Made by a program: the position numbers and the translations under genes
The notes under the pieces: model-generated
Seen by the model: only the letters and a program-made list of their open reading frames with translations
The model's database searches: none
Told to the model about the DNA's origin: nothing
Source of the DNA: JAMXLO01 sp963794185
GTDB taxonomy: Bacteria > Pseudomonadota > Alphaproteobacteria > Acetobacterales > Acetobacteraceae
NCBI GenBank assembly: GCA_963794185.1
Contig: CAWCDM010000071.1
Location: 1-64,000, forward strand
Length of the DNA: 64,000 bases
Reading direction: 5' to 3'
Part shown: one piece after another, positions 1 through 7,881 of the stretch
Position numbering within the stretch: the stretch's first letter is position 1
Layout: each line of letters starts with the position of its first letter

Positions 1-35
1 CTACAATTACGCACGAGAATGCTTCTTGTCGGCAG

Positions 36-476
36 CTACGCCGGCGGTGCCAGCAGTTCGTTCAGCGTGAACGGACACTGATCCGTCACCGGCGGCCGGG
101 GAACGCCGTCCACCTCGCGATACATCGCCTCAATCGCGTCACGGTATAGTTCGGGCAACTCGGCCTCGATGATGGGTCGCAGTCCAGGGTTACGTTGCAG
201 CCGGCGTCGCACCTGGACGCGCCAGCCGGCGGTTTCCTGGCGCCAATGCGCCACAGCCGTGGCCTCCGGCCACGCCGCGATCTGGAGGAGGTGGCGCATC
301 ATGTTGGTCAGCAGCGACTCCACGGCGAAACGCTGCTCGTTCCCCACGCTCTCGATCTCCTCGATGACGTTCTCCCAGTCCACCTGGTCGTTGATGCGTT
401 CGCCGGCCGCCACGCGGCGCAGCAGCGCGGCCTGACGCTCGGACCAGGTCAGGATGTCGGTGTCGTAGTCGCTCAT
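36..476 (-). CDS. DUF29 family protein
   Basis: Protein of 146 residues with the DUF29 layout: an N-terminal YDTDILTWSERQAALLRR block, a central helical EEIESVGNEQRFAVESLL segment, a WR-rich stretch and a C-terminal CPFTLNELL tail. DUF29 proteins are small helical proteins of unknown function, common on alphaproteobacterial and cyanobacterial mobile DNA. The ATG overlaps the stop of the upstream ribbon-helix-helix gene (ATGA), so the two are translationally coupled in a parA / RHH / DUF29 operon read on the minus strand. A role in partition or as a toxin-antitoxin-like partner is only inferred from this context. A shortened relative lies at 17686-17874 in the same gene order. Confidence 0.8.
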   Translation of the reverse strand: MSDYDTDILTWSERQAALLRRVAAGERINDQVDWENVIEEIESVGNEQRFAVESLLTNMMRHLLQIAAWPEATAVAHWRQETAGWRVQVRRRLQRNPGLRPIIEAELPELYRDAIEAMYREVDGVPRPPVTDQCPFTLNELLAPPA

Positions 477-727
477 GCCGCCCTCCGGCCATGCAGCGCC
501 AGATGGTTCACGATGGCTTCGAGGATCACGTCATTGACGCGGACGCGCTGTTGCAGGGCCAGCAGCTTCAACTCCGCGAGCATCGCCGGCTTGATCCGCA
601 GCGACGTGGTCATCTTGCCGTCGTCCGCCATCCGCTTGGCAGGCTTAGCGGCCGACGCCGGCTCTGCGGGCTCCTGCTGCTGCGGCAGTTCTTTCGCCAG
701 CTCGTTCGCGAGCGGTGGCTTTCTCAT
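473..727 (-). CDS. ribbon-helix-helix type DNA-binding protein, partner of ParA
   Basis: Protein of 84 residues. The proline- and alanine-rich N-terminal half is probably disordered; the C-terminal half (about residues 38-80) reads MTTSLRIKPAMLAELKLLAL, then VRVNDVILEAIVNHL, which fits a beta strand and two helices of a ribbon-helix-helix dimer. The start is set by an AAGGAG ribosome site seven bases before the ATG at 727. It follows a parA-like gene by 14 bases and overlaps the DUF29 gene. By analogy with ParG-type proteins it could be the centromere-binding and autorepressing partner of the ATPase; that role is inferred. Confidence 0.65.
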   Translation of the reverse strand: MRKPPLANELAKELPQQQEPAEPASAAKPAKRMADDGKMTTSLRIKPAMLAELKLLALQQRVRVNDVILEAIVNHLALHGRRAA

Positions 728-741
728 TTCGCATCTCCTTC

Positions 742-1355
742 TCAACGACGCGCCATAGCGCGCATTTCCTTGGCTGCCTTGCTGTCTGGCTCCGCCTCAG
801 GCAGTGAGGCCCGCGATCGCCGCGGCGGGGAAACCCGCCCGGCTGGTGATCGCCACCGGGGCGACCGGCACGCCGAACGCGGCCAGGGCGTACCGCGCAT
901 CGACGACGATCGAAGCCTCGCTCGCGCCCACGGCTGGGTGGGCGTGCGTTCAGGACGATCAGCGACCGGCGGGCAATGCCCTTGACCACATCGAGCGTTC
1001 CCAGGATCGCCCGCAGATCGAAGATCACCGGCCGGGTGGGGATCAGTACCAGGTCGGCCAGCGCGGCGACATGCGCCACATCGGCCTCGACGCTGGGGCG
1101 GGGGTCGATCACCGCAACGTCGAAGCAGTCCGCCTCGGCTCCTTCGAGCACGCGCCGTAGATCGCCTGGCGCAGTCTCGATCAGGGCCGGCGTTTCGGCC
1201 TCCCGTGCCCGCCACCAGTCGGCCGCGGATCGCTGGGGATCCAGGTCGATCAGCCGCGCCCGCAAGCCCGCCTGTTCCGCGAGCACGGCGAGGTGGATGG
1301 CGAGCGTGGTCTTGCCCACGCCGCTCTTTCGACTGAGCAGCTCGACCACCTGCAT
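742..1355 (-). pseudogene. ParA/MinD-type partition ATPase, frameshifted
   Basis: The N-terminal two thirds are intact from ATG 1355: a deviant Walker A (KSGVGKTT, residues about 9-16), a LIDLDPQRSAADWW block (A' motif) and a FDVAVIDPRPS Walker B. After SLIVLNARPPSRGRE the frame is lost; ASIVVDARYALAAFGVPV and FPAAAIAGLTA continue in a second frame and EAEPDSKAAKEMRAMARR, the usual ParA C-terminal helix, in a third. At least two indels are needed, so the gene is probably dead unless these are sequencing errors. The family drives segregation of plasmids and chromids; the RHH and DUF29 genes follow in the same operon. Confidence 0.8.
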
Positions 1356-1365
1356 AGCTACGTAA

Positions 1366-1789
1366 TTACACCGTTGCGCTGACGCGCAATAGGGCAACTA
1401 CTTCAGGTTGCGCAAGATCGTAATTATGCAACAACACAGTTACGCTATTGCATAACAGCGCTGTTGTGCTATTGTGTCGATAACACGTCTTGTCGGACCA
1501 GTGACCACGAAGCTGTGCAAAATGGCCATCCGAGGGACGGGCGGAAGCGGCGACGGTAAGCTTTTCCGGCTGAGCCGAGTTGGGGGTGGGGCGATGCAAC
1601 AACTTTGGTCGGCCGCAGAACTGGTTGAGTACCGGTCCCTCACACCCGAGACCGCGCTGGCTGTTTCGGTCCTGGCCAAAATGGGGCTGGTGGAGCTTCG
1701 CCCTCCGGATGCCTGAACAGTGCGCACCCGGCCGCCGGTTTTCAGGTGGGTCCGTGGCCATGTTATATTCCTTTCGCGCGAGAACCCGA
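1366..1789. promoter_or_regulatory. upstream region of the parA cassette with palindrome and direct repeats
   Basis: This 400-base region precedes parA and is richer in A and T than its surroundings. A near-perfect 18-base palindrome (cataacagcgctgttgtg, 1451-1468; one mismatched pair) is flanked by direct repeats of gctattg at 1444-1450 and 1468-1474. Such an arrangement fits an operator or a parS-like site bound by the RHH protein, but no experiment or family rule proves it. A short plus-strand ORF (1594-1716, about 40 codons) lies in the region; I do not recognise it. Confidence 0.4.
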
Positions 1790-1907
1790 AAGTCCGCCGG
1801 ATCGCAGAGCGTTGTGCCACGCTCCTTCACCGAATCGCCGGACGATCGGTCGTCGAAATGAAGATCGACTTGGTCATTGGCGCCGGGTCGGGCAGCATCT
1901 CGGCTCG

Positions 1908-3164
1908 CTACCCCTCCTCCTCGTCATCGAGCGCGCGCGGTTCCGCAAGGGCAGCGTCCTCGCTGTAGTTGCTGGCGATGCTGTCTGCGATGAGCAGGAC
2001 GTCGCCACCGCCCAGGCGGCGCAGATCCCACTGAGTGATCCAGCCCTTGATGTACTGCCGCATCGTCCGCGAGCTGGTCCGCTCCACTGGCGGCAACGGC
2101 GGCGCTGGCCAGTCGTAGGCGGTGCTGTATAGAAGCTGCATCTTGTCATGGCAGGCGGCCAGGTCATTCAGCGTGGGCGGCAGCAGACGGTTCTGCAGCA
2201 CCGTGCGCTCGATATGACGGATGGCCAGCCGCGCGAGGGCGGCGTCGGTCGCACGCCCCTTCAGCGTCAACCGCTCCGGCAGCCTCTCGCTGTCCAGGCG
2301 TGCGTTGATGACCGCGGTGACAAAATCGTCGGTGATGGCGTACGCGATGACGATGCCGGGGAAGCGGTGCTCGCCATGCAGGCCGAGCCAGGCGCCGAGA
2401 GCCGCATAGGACAAGGCACGCTGCAATGGCGTATAGCGGCCGATCAGCTCGATCTCGTCGAGCAGGATACACCAGCCGGCGTATCCGACAGCGCGGAACA
2501 ACAGCGGCACGAAGCGGGTAAGTTGCTCCGTCAGCGCCGCGGCCGGGACCGCCTTGAGCGGATACATCCGGCCGGCCCCGCCCGCGACAAGCGCCTGGCG
2601 GATGGCCGAGGCACTCATCCTGGCGCCGGACCACAGGCGTGCGATGCGGCGCAGCGTCTCGGGCGGCGTGGACGCGCGGCGCACCAGGAACAGGCAGGCA
2701 GCGAAAATCGGCACGAATCCCGCATCGGGCGTGCCAACGGCGATTTCCATGGCCTCCAGCGCCTCCGGTCGCTCGCGCAGGGCGGCGACGCACGCGGCGA
2801 TGGGGTCATCCGGCCGGTCCGGCAAAGCCGCGTCGCGCAGGGCGGCGGCGAGCACGTGCCCAGGATGCGATAGCGGCGTTTCTTTGCTGACGACGACGCG
2901 ACTGACCACGAAGCCCTGCTGGCGCGCCACTTCGGCCAGGTAGCCGAGCAGGTGCGACTTGCCGGTGCCGAAACCGCCGGCCATTCCTACCCCGGTGGCG
3001 CTGATCCCGCCGCGCGCCGGGACGGCATCGGCCCAGGCCGCCGACAGCGCTGCATCGAAGAGCTGCTCGATGCCGGACTGTTCGGTGCCCATCTGGCGGA
3101 TGGCGGCCGCGTTGGGCACGCCCGCACGGAGCGCCTCGATCGCCATCCGGGCCTCGAGCGTCAT
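1908..3164 (-). CDS. BrxD-type P-loop ATPase (DUF2791-like), copy A
   Basis: Protein of 418 residues, third gene of a minus-strand triad; its ATG overlaps the stop of the preceding gene (ATGA at 3161-3164). It opens with a RMAIEALRAGVPN helix typical of BrxD-like proteins, followed by Walker A GGFGTGKSH (63-71), a VVVSKETPLSHP block (about 91-101) and Walker B ILLDEIELIGRY (233-244). The family (BREX ATP-binding proteins BrxC/BrxD, DUF2791) supplies ATPase function in BREX-type phage defence. Here no pglX, pglZ, brxL or helicase is adjacent, so assignment to BREX itself is not supported. The C-terminus is acidic (DDEEEG). It is probably co-translated with the two upstream genes. Confidence 0.8.
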   Translation of the reverse strand: MTLEARMAIEALRAGVPNAAAIRQMGTEQSGIEQLFDAALSAAWADAVPARGGISATGVGMAGGFGTGKSHLLGYLAEVARQQGFVVSRVVVSKETPLSHPGHVLAAALRDAALPDRPDDPIAACVAALRERPEALEAMEIAVGTPDAGFVPIFAACLFLVRRASTPPETLRRIARLWSGARMSASAIRQALVAGGAGRMYPLKAVPAAALTEQLTRFVPLLFRAVGYAGWCILLDEIELIGRYTPLQRALSYAALGAWLGLHGEHRFPGIVIAYAITDDFVTAVINARLDSERLPERLTLKGRATDAALARLAIRHIERTVLQNRLLPPTLNDLAACHDKMQLLYSTAYDWPAPPLPPVERTSSRTMRQYIKGWITQWDLRRLGGGDVLLIADSIASNYSEDAALAEPRALDDEEEG

Positions 3165-4117
3165 GGCGCGAGCCACACCAGCGGGGCCACTGGATTCTGC
3201 CTGTCGCCGGGCCGCACATCGGGCCACACGCGCATCTGCAATGCCGCATACTGACCGAGCGCGCGACGCGGTTCGCCGGTGGCCAGCGACGCGTCTGCCA
3301 GGACCGCCAGGAACAGGCCTGGCAGGTGCTCGATATCGTCGATGATTTCCCGCAGGACCTCGTAGGCGTCCATCACCGCGGCCGGCGAATAGCGCAGCAT
3401 GCCGTCGGCGGGCGTGGTGCTCGAAAGGCGCCGCACGTCCAGCATCACGACCAGACCGGCGGCGCCGGCCTTGCGCAGGAAATGGCAGAGCGAGGCCAGC
3501 ATGGCGCGCGCATTGGTACGGGACAGGCGAACCGAGATGTCTGCGGTGCGCAGCACTGCGGGCGCGACCTTCTCGCCGCACAGCCATTGCACAACCGGTC
3601 CGGCGGTATCCCGATCCTCTGGCTCCAGCCGCGACAGGCAGAGTGACAGCATGGCGACGCGAAAATCCTGCGCCAGTCGCCGGTCCTCCCACAGATCCGC
3701 GGTCAGCCACTGGTCCGCGTGGCGGGCCAGCAGGGTGGGGGCCACGGTGAAGGCGGCCGCCAGGTCTGCCACGGTCATCGCAGCGCCTGGCCGCGGCCAG
3801 GCGTAGTCGTGCGCGCCGAACAGCCCTTCCAGATATCGTTGTACCAGGCTGTCCCACGGCAGAGCGCGGGCGATGGCGAAGAACAACTCATGCATCAGAT
3901 GAATGCGGGTGCGCCCAGCCTCGATGGACACCGTGAGCATGGCATGCGCCTGTCCGATGCGGACCAGGTGTTCCGCGGCCGTTCCGACAGCGGCGTCGTC
4001 CAGGATGGCGAATTTCACCGCAGCGCCGCCTGCCGGCAGGAACTCCGACAGGTATTCGCGCTCGACGACCGACAGCCACTCAGCGAGCGGCAGCGTTGGC
4101 GTGGTCAGCACGTCCAT
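3161..4117 (-). CDS. ATPase-like partner protein of the BrxD triad, copy A
   Basis: Protein of 318 residues. It begins LAEWLSVVEREYLSEFLPAGG, a pattern I associate with proteins encoded next to BrxD-like ATPases, and contains a Walker B-like GLVVMLDVRRLSS segment near residue 225. I see no GxxxxGKS/T P-loop, so it may be a non-hydrolysing regulatory partner of the BrxD-type ATPase. The start overlaps the end of the 288-residue gene by 38 bases and the stop overlaps the brxD-like start, which points to a tightly coupled three-gene operon. The copy B protein differs at one visible residue (Ala to Val in LLARHxDQW). Function unknown. Confidence 0.7.
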   Translation of the reverse strand: MDVLTTPTLPLAEWLSVVEREYLSEFLPAGGAAVKFAILDDAAVGTAAEHLVRIGQAHAMLTVSIEAGRTRIHLMHELFFAIARALPWDSLVQRYLEGLFGAHDYAWPRPGAAMTVADLAAAFTVAPTLLARHADQWLTADLWEDRRLAQDFRVAMLSLCLSRLEPEDRDTAGPVVQWLCGEKVAPAVLRTADISVRLSRTNARAMLASLCHFLRKAGAAGLVVMLDVRRLSSTTPADGMLRYSPAAVMDAYEVLREIIDDIEHLPGLFLAVLADASLATGEPRRALGQYAALQMRVWPDVRPGDRQNPVAPLVWLAP

Positions 4118-4946
4118 TGGACTGTTCCAGGATAAATCGGATGGCGTAATAGTCGTGCTGCTCGCCGGTTTCGTCGAACAAGGTCAGCCGTTTGCCACCC
4201 TTGCGCCCGGTGGACCCGCCGAGTTCGAAGCGGCGTCCATGGCTGTCCGTGGCGTCGGGCTGCCGGTCCAGCCGCAGCAGGTCGGCGGTGAATTCCTCCG
4301 GTGGGTAGTCGGCGCCGGCAGCCGGCAGCAGGGTCAGCAGACCATACAGATCCGCCAATGAGACAAGGGGGCCCTGGCCTGGCCGGGCGGGACGCCACGC
4401 CGGATCCTCGGCCCGCGCCTTGCTCCCGTAGAGCGGGAACAGGCGGTCGAGGAATTGGCGAGCATTGAACCGCTCGGGTCGCTGCTGCAGCGCCTTGAGT
4501 TGGGCGGCGAGGAAGCTCGGTCGGATGCGCTTCTCGAGTTTGCGCCCGACCCGCACGCCCTGGGCCCGTGCGTCAAGCCGCAATGCCACCGGGTAGGCGG
4601 TCACTCGCCCATCCCGCCGTACCAGCACCACGCCGGCGTCCCTGGCTGCGGCGGCCAGTTCATCGAGCCAGGCGCCGCTCGCGAAGGCGTCCGCGACATC
4701 ATAGTCGAGCGTCGCGGCGGCTTTCGCGATCGGTTCGCCGGTCCGGTCGGCGTCTGCCTTCGCGGCAGCGATGGCGGCAGGCAGGTTGGCGATCGCCCCT
4801 TCCCGGGCGGCCCGGCGCAAGCGCCGTACCGCCTTCAGCAAGGCCGCAGTCTGTTTCTCGGCATCGGCCAGATCCGCATCCAGCGCCGCGAGGGTATCCT
4901 CCAATCCAAGCGCACGCTGGGGCAAATCGGGGGGCTCGGTGTCCAT
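4080..4946 (-). CDS. first gene of the BrxD-type triad, unknown protein with helical N-terminus, copy A
   Basis: Protein of 288 residues. Residues about 10-50 are heptad-like and Ala/Leu-rich with charged positions, consistent with a short coiled coil. A middle part has VGRKLEKRIRPSFLAAQLKAL and the C-terminal third ends TLFDETGEQHDYYAIRFIL. I do not recognise a catalytic motif. It is the promoter-proximal gene of the triad, overlapping the next gene by 38 bases. In other bacteria, genes next to BrxD-like ATPases can encode TerB-type or helical scaffold proteins; whether this is one of them cannot be told by eye. Copy B differs at about 15 residues, yet both stay open. Confidence 0.6.
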   Translation of the reverse strand: MDTEPPDLPQRALGLEDTLAALDADLADAEKQTAALLKAVRRLRRAAREGAIANLPAAIAAAKADADRTGEPIAKAAATLDYDVADAFASGAWLDELAAAARDAGVVLVRRDGRVTAYPVALRLDARAQGVRVGRKLEKRIRPSFLAAQLKALQQRPERFNARQFLDRLFPLYGSKARAEDPAWRPARPGQGPLVSLADLYGLLTLLPAAGADYPPEEFTADLLRLDRQPDATDSHGRRFELGGSTGRKGGKRLTLFDETGEQHDYYAIRFILEQSNGRADHANAAAR

Positions 4947-5072
4947 GGGAAGAACCTATGAGGGGGCGTCTTCAGCAACAAGAGACGCTGCCCCGCGCAA
5001 GGCCTGACCCCGGCTTCAACCATCGCGTTGTTCTTCGCGTGAATACCCCCAAGTACGGGTTAGAATCGACCA

Positions 5073-5312
5073 ATGAAAGAGCCCCCTCCCCTTCCCGCCA
5101 GAGTTGGTTCAGCCGAGTTCGGCGAACTTGGAAATCTCGTCGCGGTCAGGGCGCCACGGGAACTGGATGGGATCTTTCAGCGTGCCGGCGGCATATGGGA
5201 GCCGGGTTCGCGGCGCTGGCTGATAGAGCGTCGCCGCATCGGTCCGGTGATCCGCGCTCTGCGTACGGCCACCGACCCGCTGTTCCGGAAATCGGGCATC
5301 TCGCTGGACTGA
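5073..5312 (+). CDS. small conserved hypothetical protein, copy A
   Basis: A 79-residue ORF divergent from the BrxD-type triad. The C-terminal half, GIWEPGSRRWLIERRRIGPV then TDPLFRKSGISLD, looks like a widespread small protein of alphaproteobacterial plasmids and phages. Its function is unknown to me. The 127-base gap to the triad start could hold divergent promoters. It recurs at 9790-10029 with only a few substitutions, which argues that it is a real gene. Confidence 0.6.
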   Translation: MKEPPPLPARVGSAEFGELGNLVAVRAPRELDGIFQRAGGIWEPGSRRWLIERRRIGPVIRALRTATDPLFRKSGISLD

Positions 5313-5432
5313 CCAGATTTTGTGGCCGCAAGCCCCGGCGTTGGGGGTAGGGTAAGGCCGTATGAGCGCGTCGACACCGATGCGGGTCAGTGGGGATCCG
5401 CTTGACCCGGCCCCTATTCTGAACAAATTCCT

Positions 5433-5741
5433 TCAGCCGTGCCCGACCGGCGGCCAATAATGGATGGCGGCAAACAGCGCGCCAGCGGTCACGACGATCA
5501 TTCCGCCGAGCCTGGTTATCAGCCTGTGCTCGATCAGTGCAGCCTCGGCTCTTACGGCCTGCACGTCGCTGCGTACGGCGGTGATGTCGGCCTTCAATTC
5601 AGCCTTTGCGGCTTGCAGGTCGCCCTTGGTCGAGACGTTGTCGTGGATCGCATCAAAGATGACCGAGGCCATGCGTTCGGCCTTGGCTCGCTCGATCCCG
5701 GCGTCCTCGATCGCGTTCGCCAGCGTCAGCCGGTCGCTCAT
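5433..5741 (-). CDS. DUF1640-like coiled-coil membrane protein, copy A
   Basis: Protein of 102 residues starting MSDRLTLANAIEDAGI. It has a helical region with AERMASVIFDAIHDNV, then a long KGDLQAAKAELKADITAVRS coiled coil, and ends in one hydrophobic segment (MIVVTAGALFAAIHYW). This matches DUF1640 / CCDC90-like proteins, which are membrane-anchored coiled coils of unknown bacterial function. The start overlaps the stop of a 32-codon ORF (ATGA), suggesting coupling. The copy at 10151-10459 encodes the same protein. Confidence 0.7.
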   Translation of the reverse strand: MSDRLTLANAIEDAGIERAKAERMASVIFDAIHDNVSTKGDLQAAKAELKADITAVRSDVQAVRAEAALIEHRLITRLGGMIVVTAGALFAAIHYWPPVGHG

Positions 5742-5836
5742 GCGGCCCTCCGTCGCGGTGTGCAATCCTCCAGACCGGCGAGCGCAACCGCAATTCCGGC
5801 GTCGAACGGCGTCCGGCAAATGACGTGCTTCAACAT
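5738..5836 (-). CDS. tiny ORF coupled to the DUF1640-like gene, copy A
   Basis: A 32-codon ORF (MLKHVICRTPFDAGIAVALA...) whose stop overlaps the start of the DUF1640-like gene. It is preserved in the second repeat copy at 10456-10554. It could be a leader peptide ensuring coupled translation or the remnant of a longer protein; no family is recognised. Confidence 0.4.
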   Translation of the reverse strand: MLKHVICRTPFDAGIAVALAGLEDCTPRRRAA

Positions 5837-5889
5837 GGCTCCTTCGGCCTGCGCCCGCGACCTTCTTGCCAATCTTAGCAGGTATTCAA

Positions 5890-6290
5890 CTCCCGTGATC
5901 AGCCTCGCCGGCGGTGGCAATCTTGCGCGGCCGACCGCCCGCTTGCCGTTCTCGCGTGAGGCCGCGGCCTTGGCGGGAGTGCGAGTCGCCCACCTGCAGC
6001 GCCGAGCTGCGCTGCCATCCAACGTCTTGAGCCCAGCACCCCTTCCAGCAGGGCCGGGACATAGAGATCGGCGTCGATCGTCGGGAAATGGATGCCGAGG
6101 CCGAATGCGTCCACCGCGATTGCCTTGAGATCGTCGGTCGAGGCGTGCTGTAGGCCTTCCACGTCGCGCGGTGCAAAGTCGATCTCAACCCCCGTCGTCA
6201 GCCGCACGATGACGCGGTTGCGCCCGGCGTCGTAATGCGCGCTCTCGGCTCGGGGGCCGCGCATACGGGCTTCTTCACGGGCCTTGGCAG
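5890..6290 (-). pseudogene. DUF2442 domain protein, frameshifted, copy A
   Basis: HYDAGRNRVIVRLTTGVEI, then FPTIDADLYVPALLEGVLGSRRWMAAQLGAAGG is the DUF2442 core, usually found beside DUF4160 as a toxin-antitoxin-like pair. After AAGG the frame breaks; TPAKAAASRENGK and then GGRPRKIATAG, the usual basic tail, follow in other frames. The N-terminal EFEAAKAREEARM is open in frame but has a stop just before it and no ATG until 6264. Dead or badly damaged. Confidence 0.7.
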
Positions 6291-6303
6291 CCTCAAACTC
6301 AGC

Positions 6304-6366
6304 TCAACCATGGAAACGCCTCCATGCGTCCATCGGTGTCTCTTGGTGGCCAGCGATCAGCCGCAG
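6304..6366 (-). pseudogene. DUF4160 C-terminal scrap, copy A
   Basis: About 20 codons reading LRLIAGHQETPMDAWRRFHG before a stop that overlaps the DUF2442 region. This resembles the last helix of DUF4160 proteins (…AWRRFFG). DUF4160 and DUF2442 normally form a pair, which supports the assignment. Repeated at 10996-11058. Confidence 0.4.
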
Positions 6367-6394
6367 GACCCGATCATGAGCAGGAGGGCGGTCG

Positions 6395-6509
6395 TTAGAA
6401 TGGCACAAGGTAATCTGCCGGCCGCTGGATCAAAATCCCGCGCCAGGGGTGCAGGACCAGCAGGTCCTGATCGCTGGACACGATGGCGCTCGCCTGGGCC
6501 GCCAGGGCC
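6395..6509 (-). pseudogene. PIN-domain toxin C-terminal fragment at the unit A/B junction
   Basis: The last 38 or so codons of a PIN-domain toxin (AIVSSDQDLLVLHPWRGI, RPADYLVPF) lie at the right end of unit A. They are the same as the tail of the broken toxin gene at 11087-11485. The fragment is cut at the duplication junction, showing that the duplicated segment began inside the toxin gene. Confidence 0.75.
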
Positions 6510-7881
6510 AAGTCCGCCGGATCGCAGAGCGTGTGCCACGCTCCTTCGCCGAGAGCCGGACGATAGATCGTCGGGATGAAGATCGACTTGGTAACTGGCG
6601 CCGGGTCGGGCAGCGTCTCGGCTCGCTAGCTCTCTCCTCGTCATCGAGCGCGTGCGGTTCCGCGAGGGCAGCGTCCTCGCTGTAGTTGCTGGCGATGCTG
6701 TCTGCGACGAGCAGAACGTCGCCACCGCCCAGGCGGCGCAGATCCCACTGCGTGATCCAGCCCTTGATGTATTGCCGCATCGTCCGCGAGCTGGTCCGCT
6801 CCGCTGGCGGCAACGGCGGCGCGGGCCAGCCATAGGCGGTGCTGTAGAGATGCTGCATCTTGTCATGGCAGGCGGCCAGGTCGTTCAGCGTGGGCGGCAG
6901 CAGACGGTTCTGCAGCACCGTGCGCTCGATATGGCGGATGGCCGACAGCGCCAGGGCAGCATCGGTGGCACGCCCCTTCAGCGTCAACCGCTCCGGCAGC
7001 CTCTCGCTATCCAGGCGGGCGTTGATGACCGCGGTGACGAAGTCGTCGGTGATGGCGTAAGCGGTGACGATGCCGGGGAAGCGGCGCTCGCCATCCAGGC
7101 CGAGCCAGGCACCGAGAGCCGCATAGGACAGGGCGCGCTGCAACGGCGTATAGCGGCCGATCAGCTCGATCTCGTCGAGCAGGATGCACCAGCCGGCATA
7201 ACCGACAGCGCGGAACAACAACGGCACGAAGCGGGTGAGCTGCTCCGTCAGCGCCGCGGCCGGGACCGCCTTGAGCGGATACATCCTGCCGGCCCCGGCC
7301 GCGACAAGCGCCTGGCGGATGGCCGAGGCACTCATCTTGGCGCCGGACCACAGGCGTGCGATCCGGCGCAGCGTCTCGGGTGGCGTGGACGCGCGGCGCA
7401 CCAGGAACAGGCAGGCGGCGAAGATCGGCGCGAACCCCGCATCGGGCGTGCCAACGGCGATTTCCATGGCCTCCAGCGCCTCCGGTCGCTCGCGCAGGGC
7501 GGCGACGCACGCGGCGATGGGGTCATCCGGCCGGTCCGGCAAAGCCGCGTCGCGCAGGGCGGCGGCGAGCACGTGCCCCGGATGCGATAGCGGCGTTTCT
7601 TTGCTGACGACGACGCGACTGACCACGAAGCCCTGCTGGCGCGCCACCTCGGCCAGGTAGCCGAGCAGGTGCGACTTGCCGGTGCCGAAGCCGCCGGCCA
7701 TTCCTATCCCGGTGGCGCTGATCCCGCCGCGCGCCGGGACGGCATCGGCCCAGGCCGCCGACAGCGCTGCATCGAAGAGCTGCTCGATGCCGGACTGTTC
7801 GGTGCCCATCAGGCGGATGGCGGCCGCGTTGGGCACGCCCGCACGGAGCGCCTCGATCGCCATCCGGGCCTCGAGCGTCAT
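6430..7881 (-). CDS. BrxD-type P-loop ATPase, copy B (altered C-terminus)
   Basis: Same protein as at 1908-3164: Walker A GGFGTGKSH (63-71) and Walker B ILLDEIELIGRY are unchanged, with about 16 substitutions elsewhere. A small indel after ALDDEE shifts the frame past the original stop, so the reading frame runs on through the repeat junction and the PIN scrap, adding about 65 unrelated residues (483 in all). Start at ATG 7881 overlaps the stop of the upstream gene. The extension is probably unstructured and may or may not harm activity. Confidence 0.75.
   Translation of the reverse strand: MTLEARMAIEALRAGVPNAAAIRLMGTEQSGIEQLFDAALSAAWADAVPARGGISATGIGMAGGFGTGKSHLLGYLAEVARQQGFVVSRVVVSKETPLSHPGHVLAAALRDAALPDRPDDPIAACVAALRERPEALEAMEIAVGTPDAGFAPIFAACLFLVRRASTPPETLRRIARLWSGAKMSASAIRQALVAAGAGRMYPLKAVPAAALTEQLTRFVPLLFRAVGYAGWCILLDEIELIGRYTPLQRALSYAALGAWLGLDGERRFPGIVTAYAITDDFVTAVINARLDSERLPERLTLKGRATDAALALSAIRHIERTVLQNRLLPPTLNDLAACHDKMQHLYSTAYGWPAPPLPPAERTSSRTMRQYIKGWITQWDLRRLGGGDVLLVADSIASNYSEDAALAEPHALDDEERASEPRRCPTRRQLPSRSSSRRSIVRLSAKERGTRSAIRRTWPWRPRRAPSCPAIRTCWSCTPGAGF

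Larger units (their letters stand above)
1790..6509. repeat. tandem duplication, unit A
   Basis: First of two direct tandem copies of a 4.7-kb segment. It begins at aagtc (1790-1794) inside DNA unrelated to the rest and ends where the same aagtc (6510-6514) opens unit B. Every gene of the unit (BrxD-type triad, small plus-strand ORF, DUF1640-like gene, DUF2442, DUF4160 and PIN fragments) recurs about 4717 bases later. Identity is uneven: the 318-residue gene is almost unchanged between copies, while the genes on both sides differ at many positions. Confidence 0.95.

Noticed and set aside
1474..1716. 80-codon plus-strand ORF before the repeat, with MQQLWSAAELVEYRSLTPET
   Set aside because: Plausible composition in the second half only; no family or ribosome site recognised, so it was not called as a gene.
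3190..3857. N-terminal extension of the BrxD ORF to 3857 (and 8574 in copy B)
   Set aside because: It is the out-of-frame shadow of the 318-residue gene; the overlap ATG at 3164 (7881) is the sensible start.
1908..4946. Complete BREX system
   Set aside because: Only ATPase-like genes are present; pglX, pglZ, brxL and a helicase are not visible, so the label BREX would overstate the evidence.
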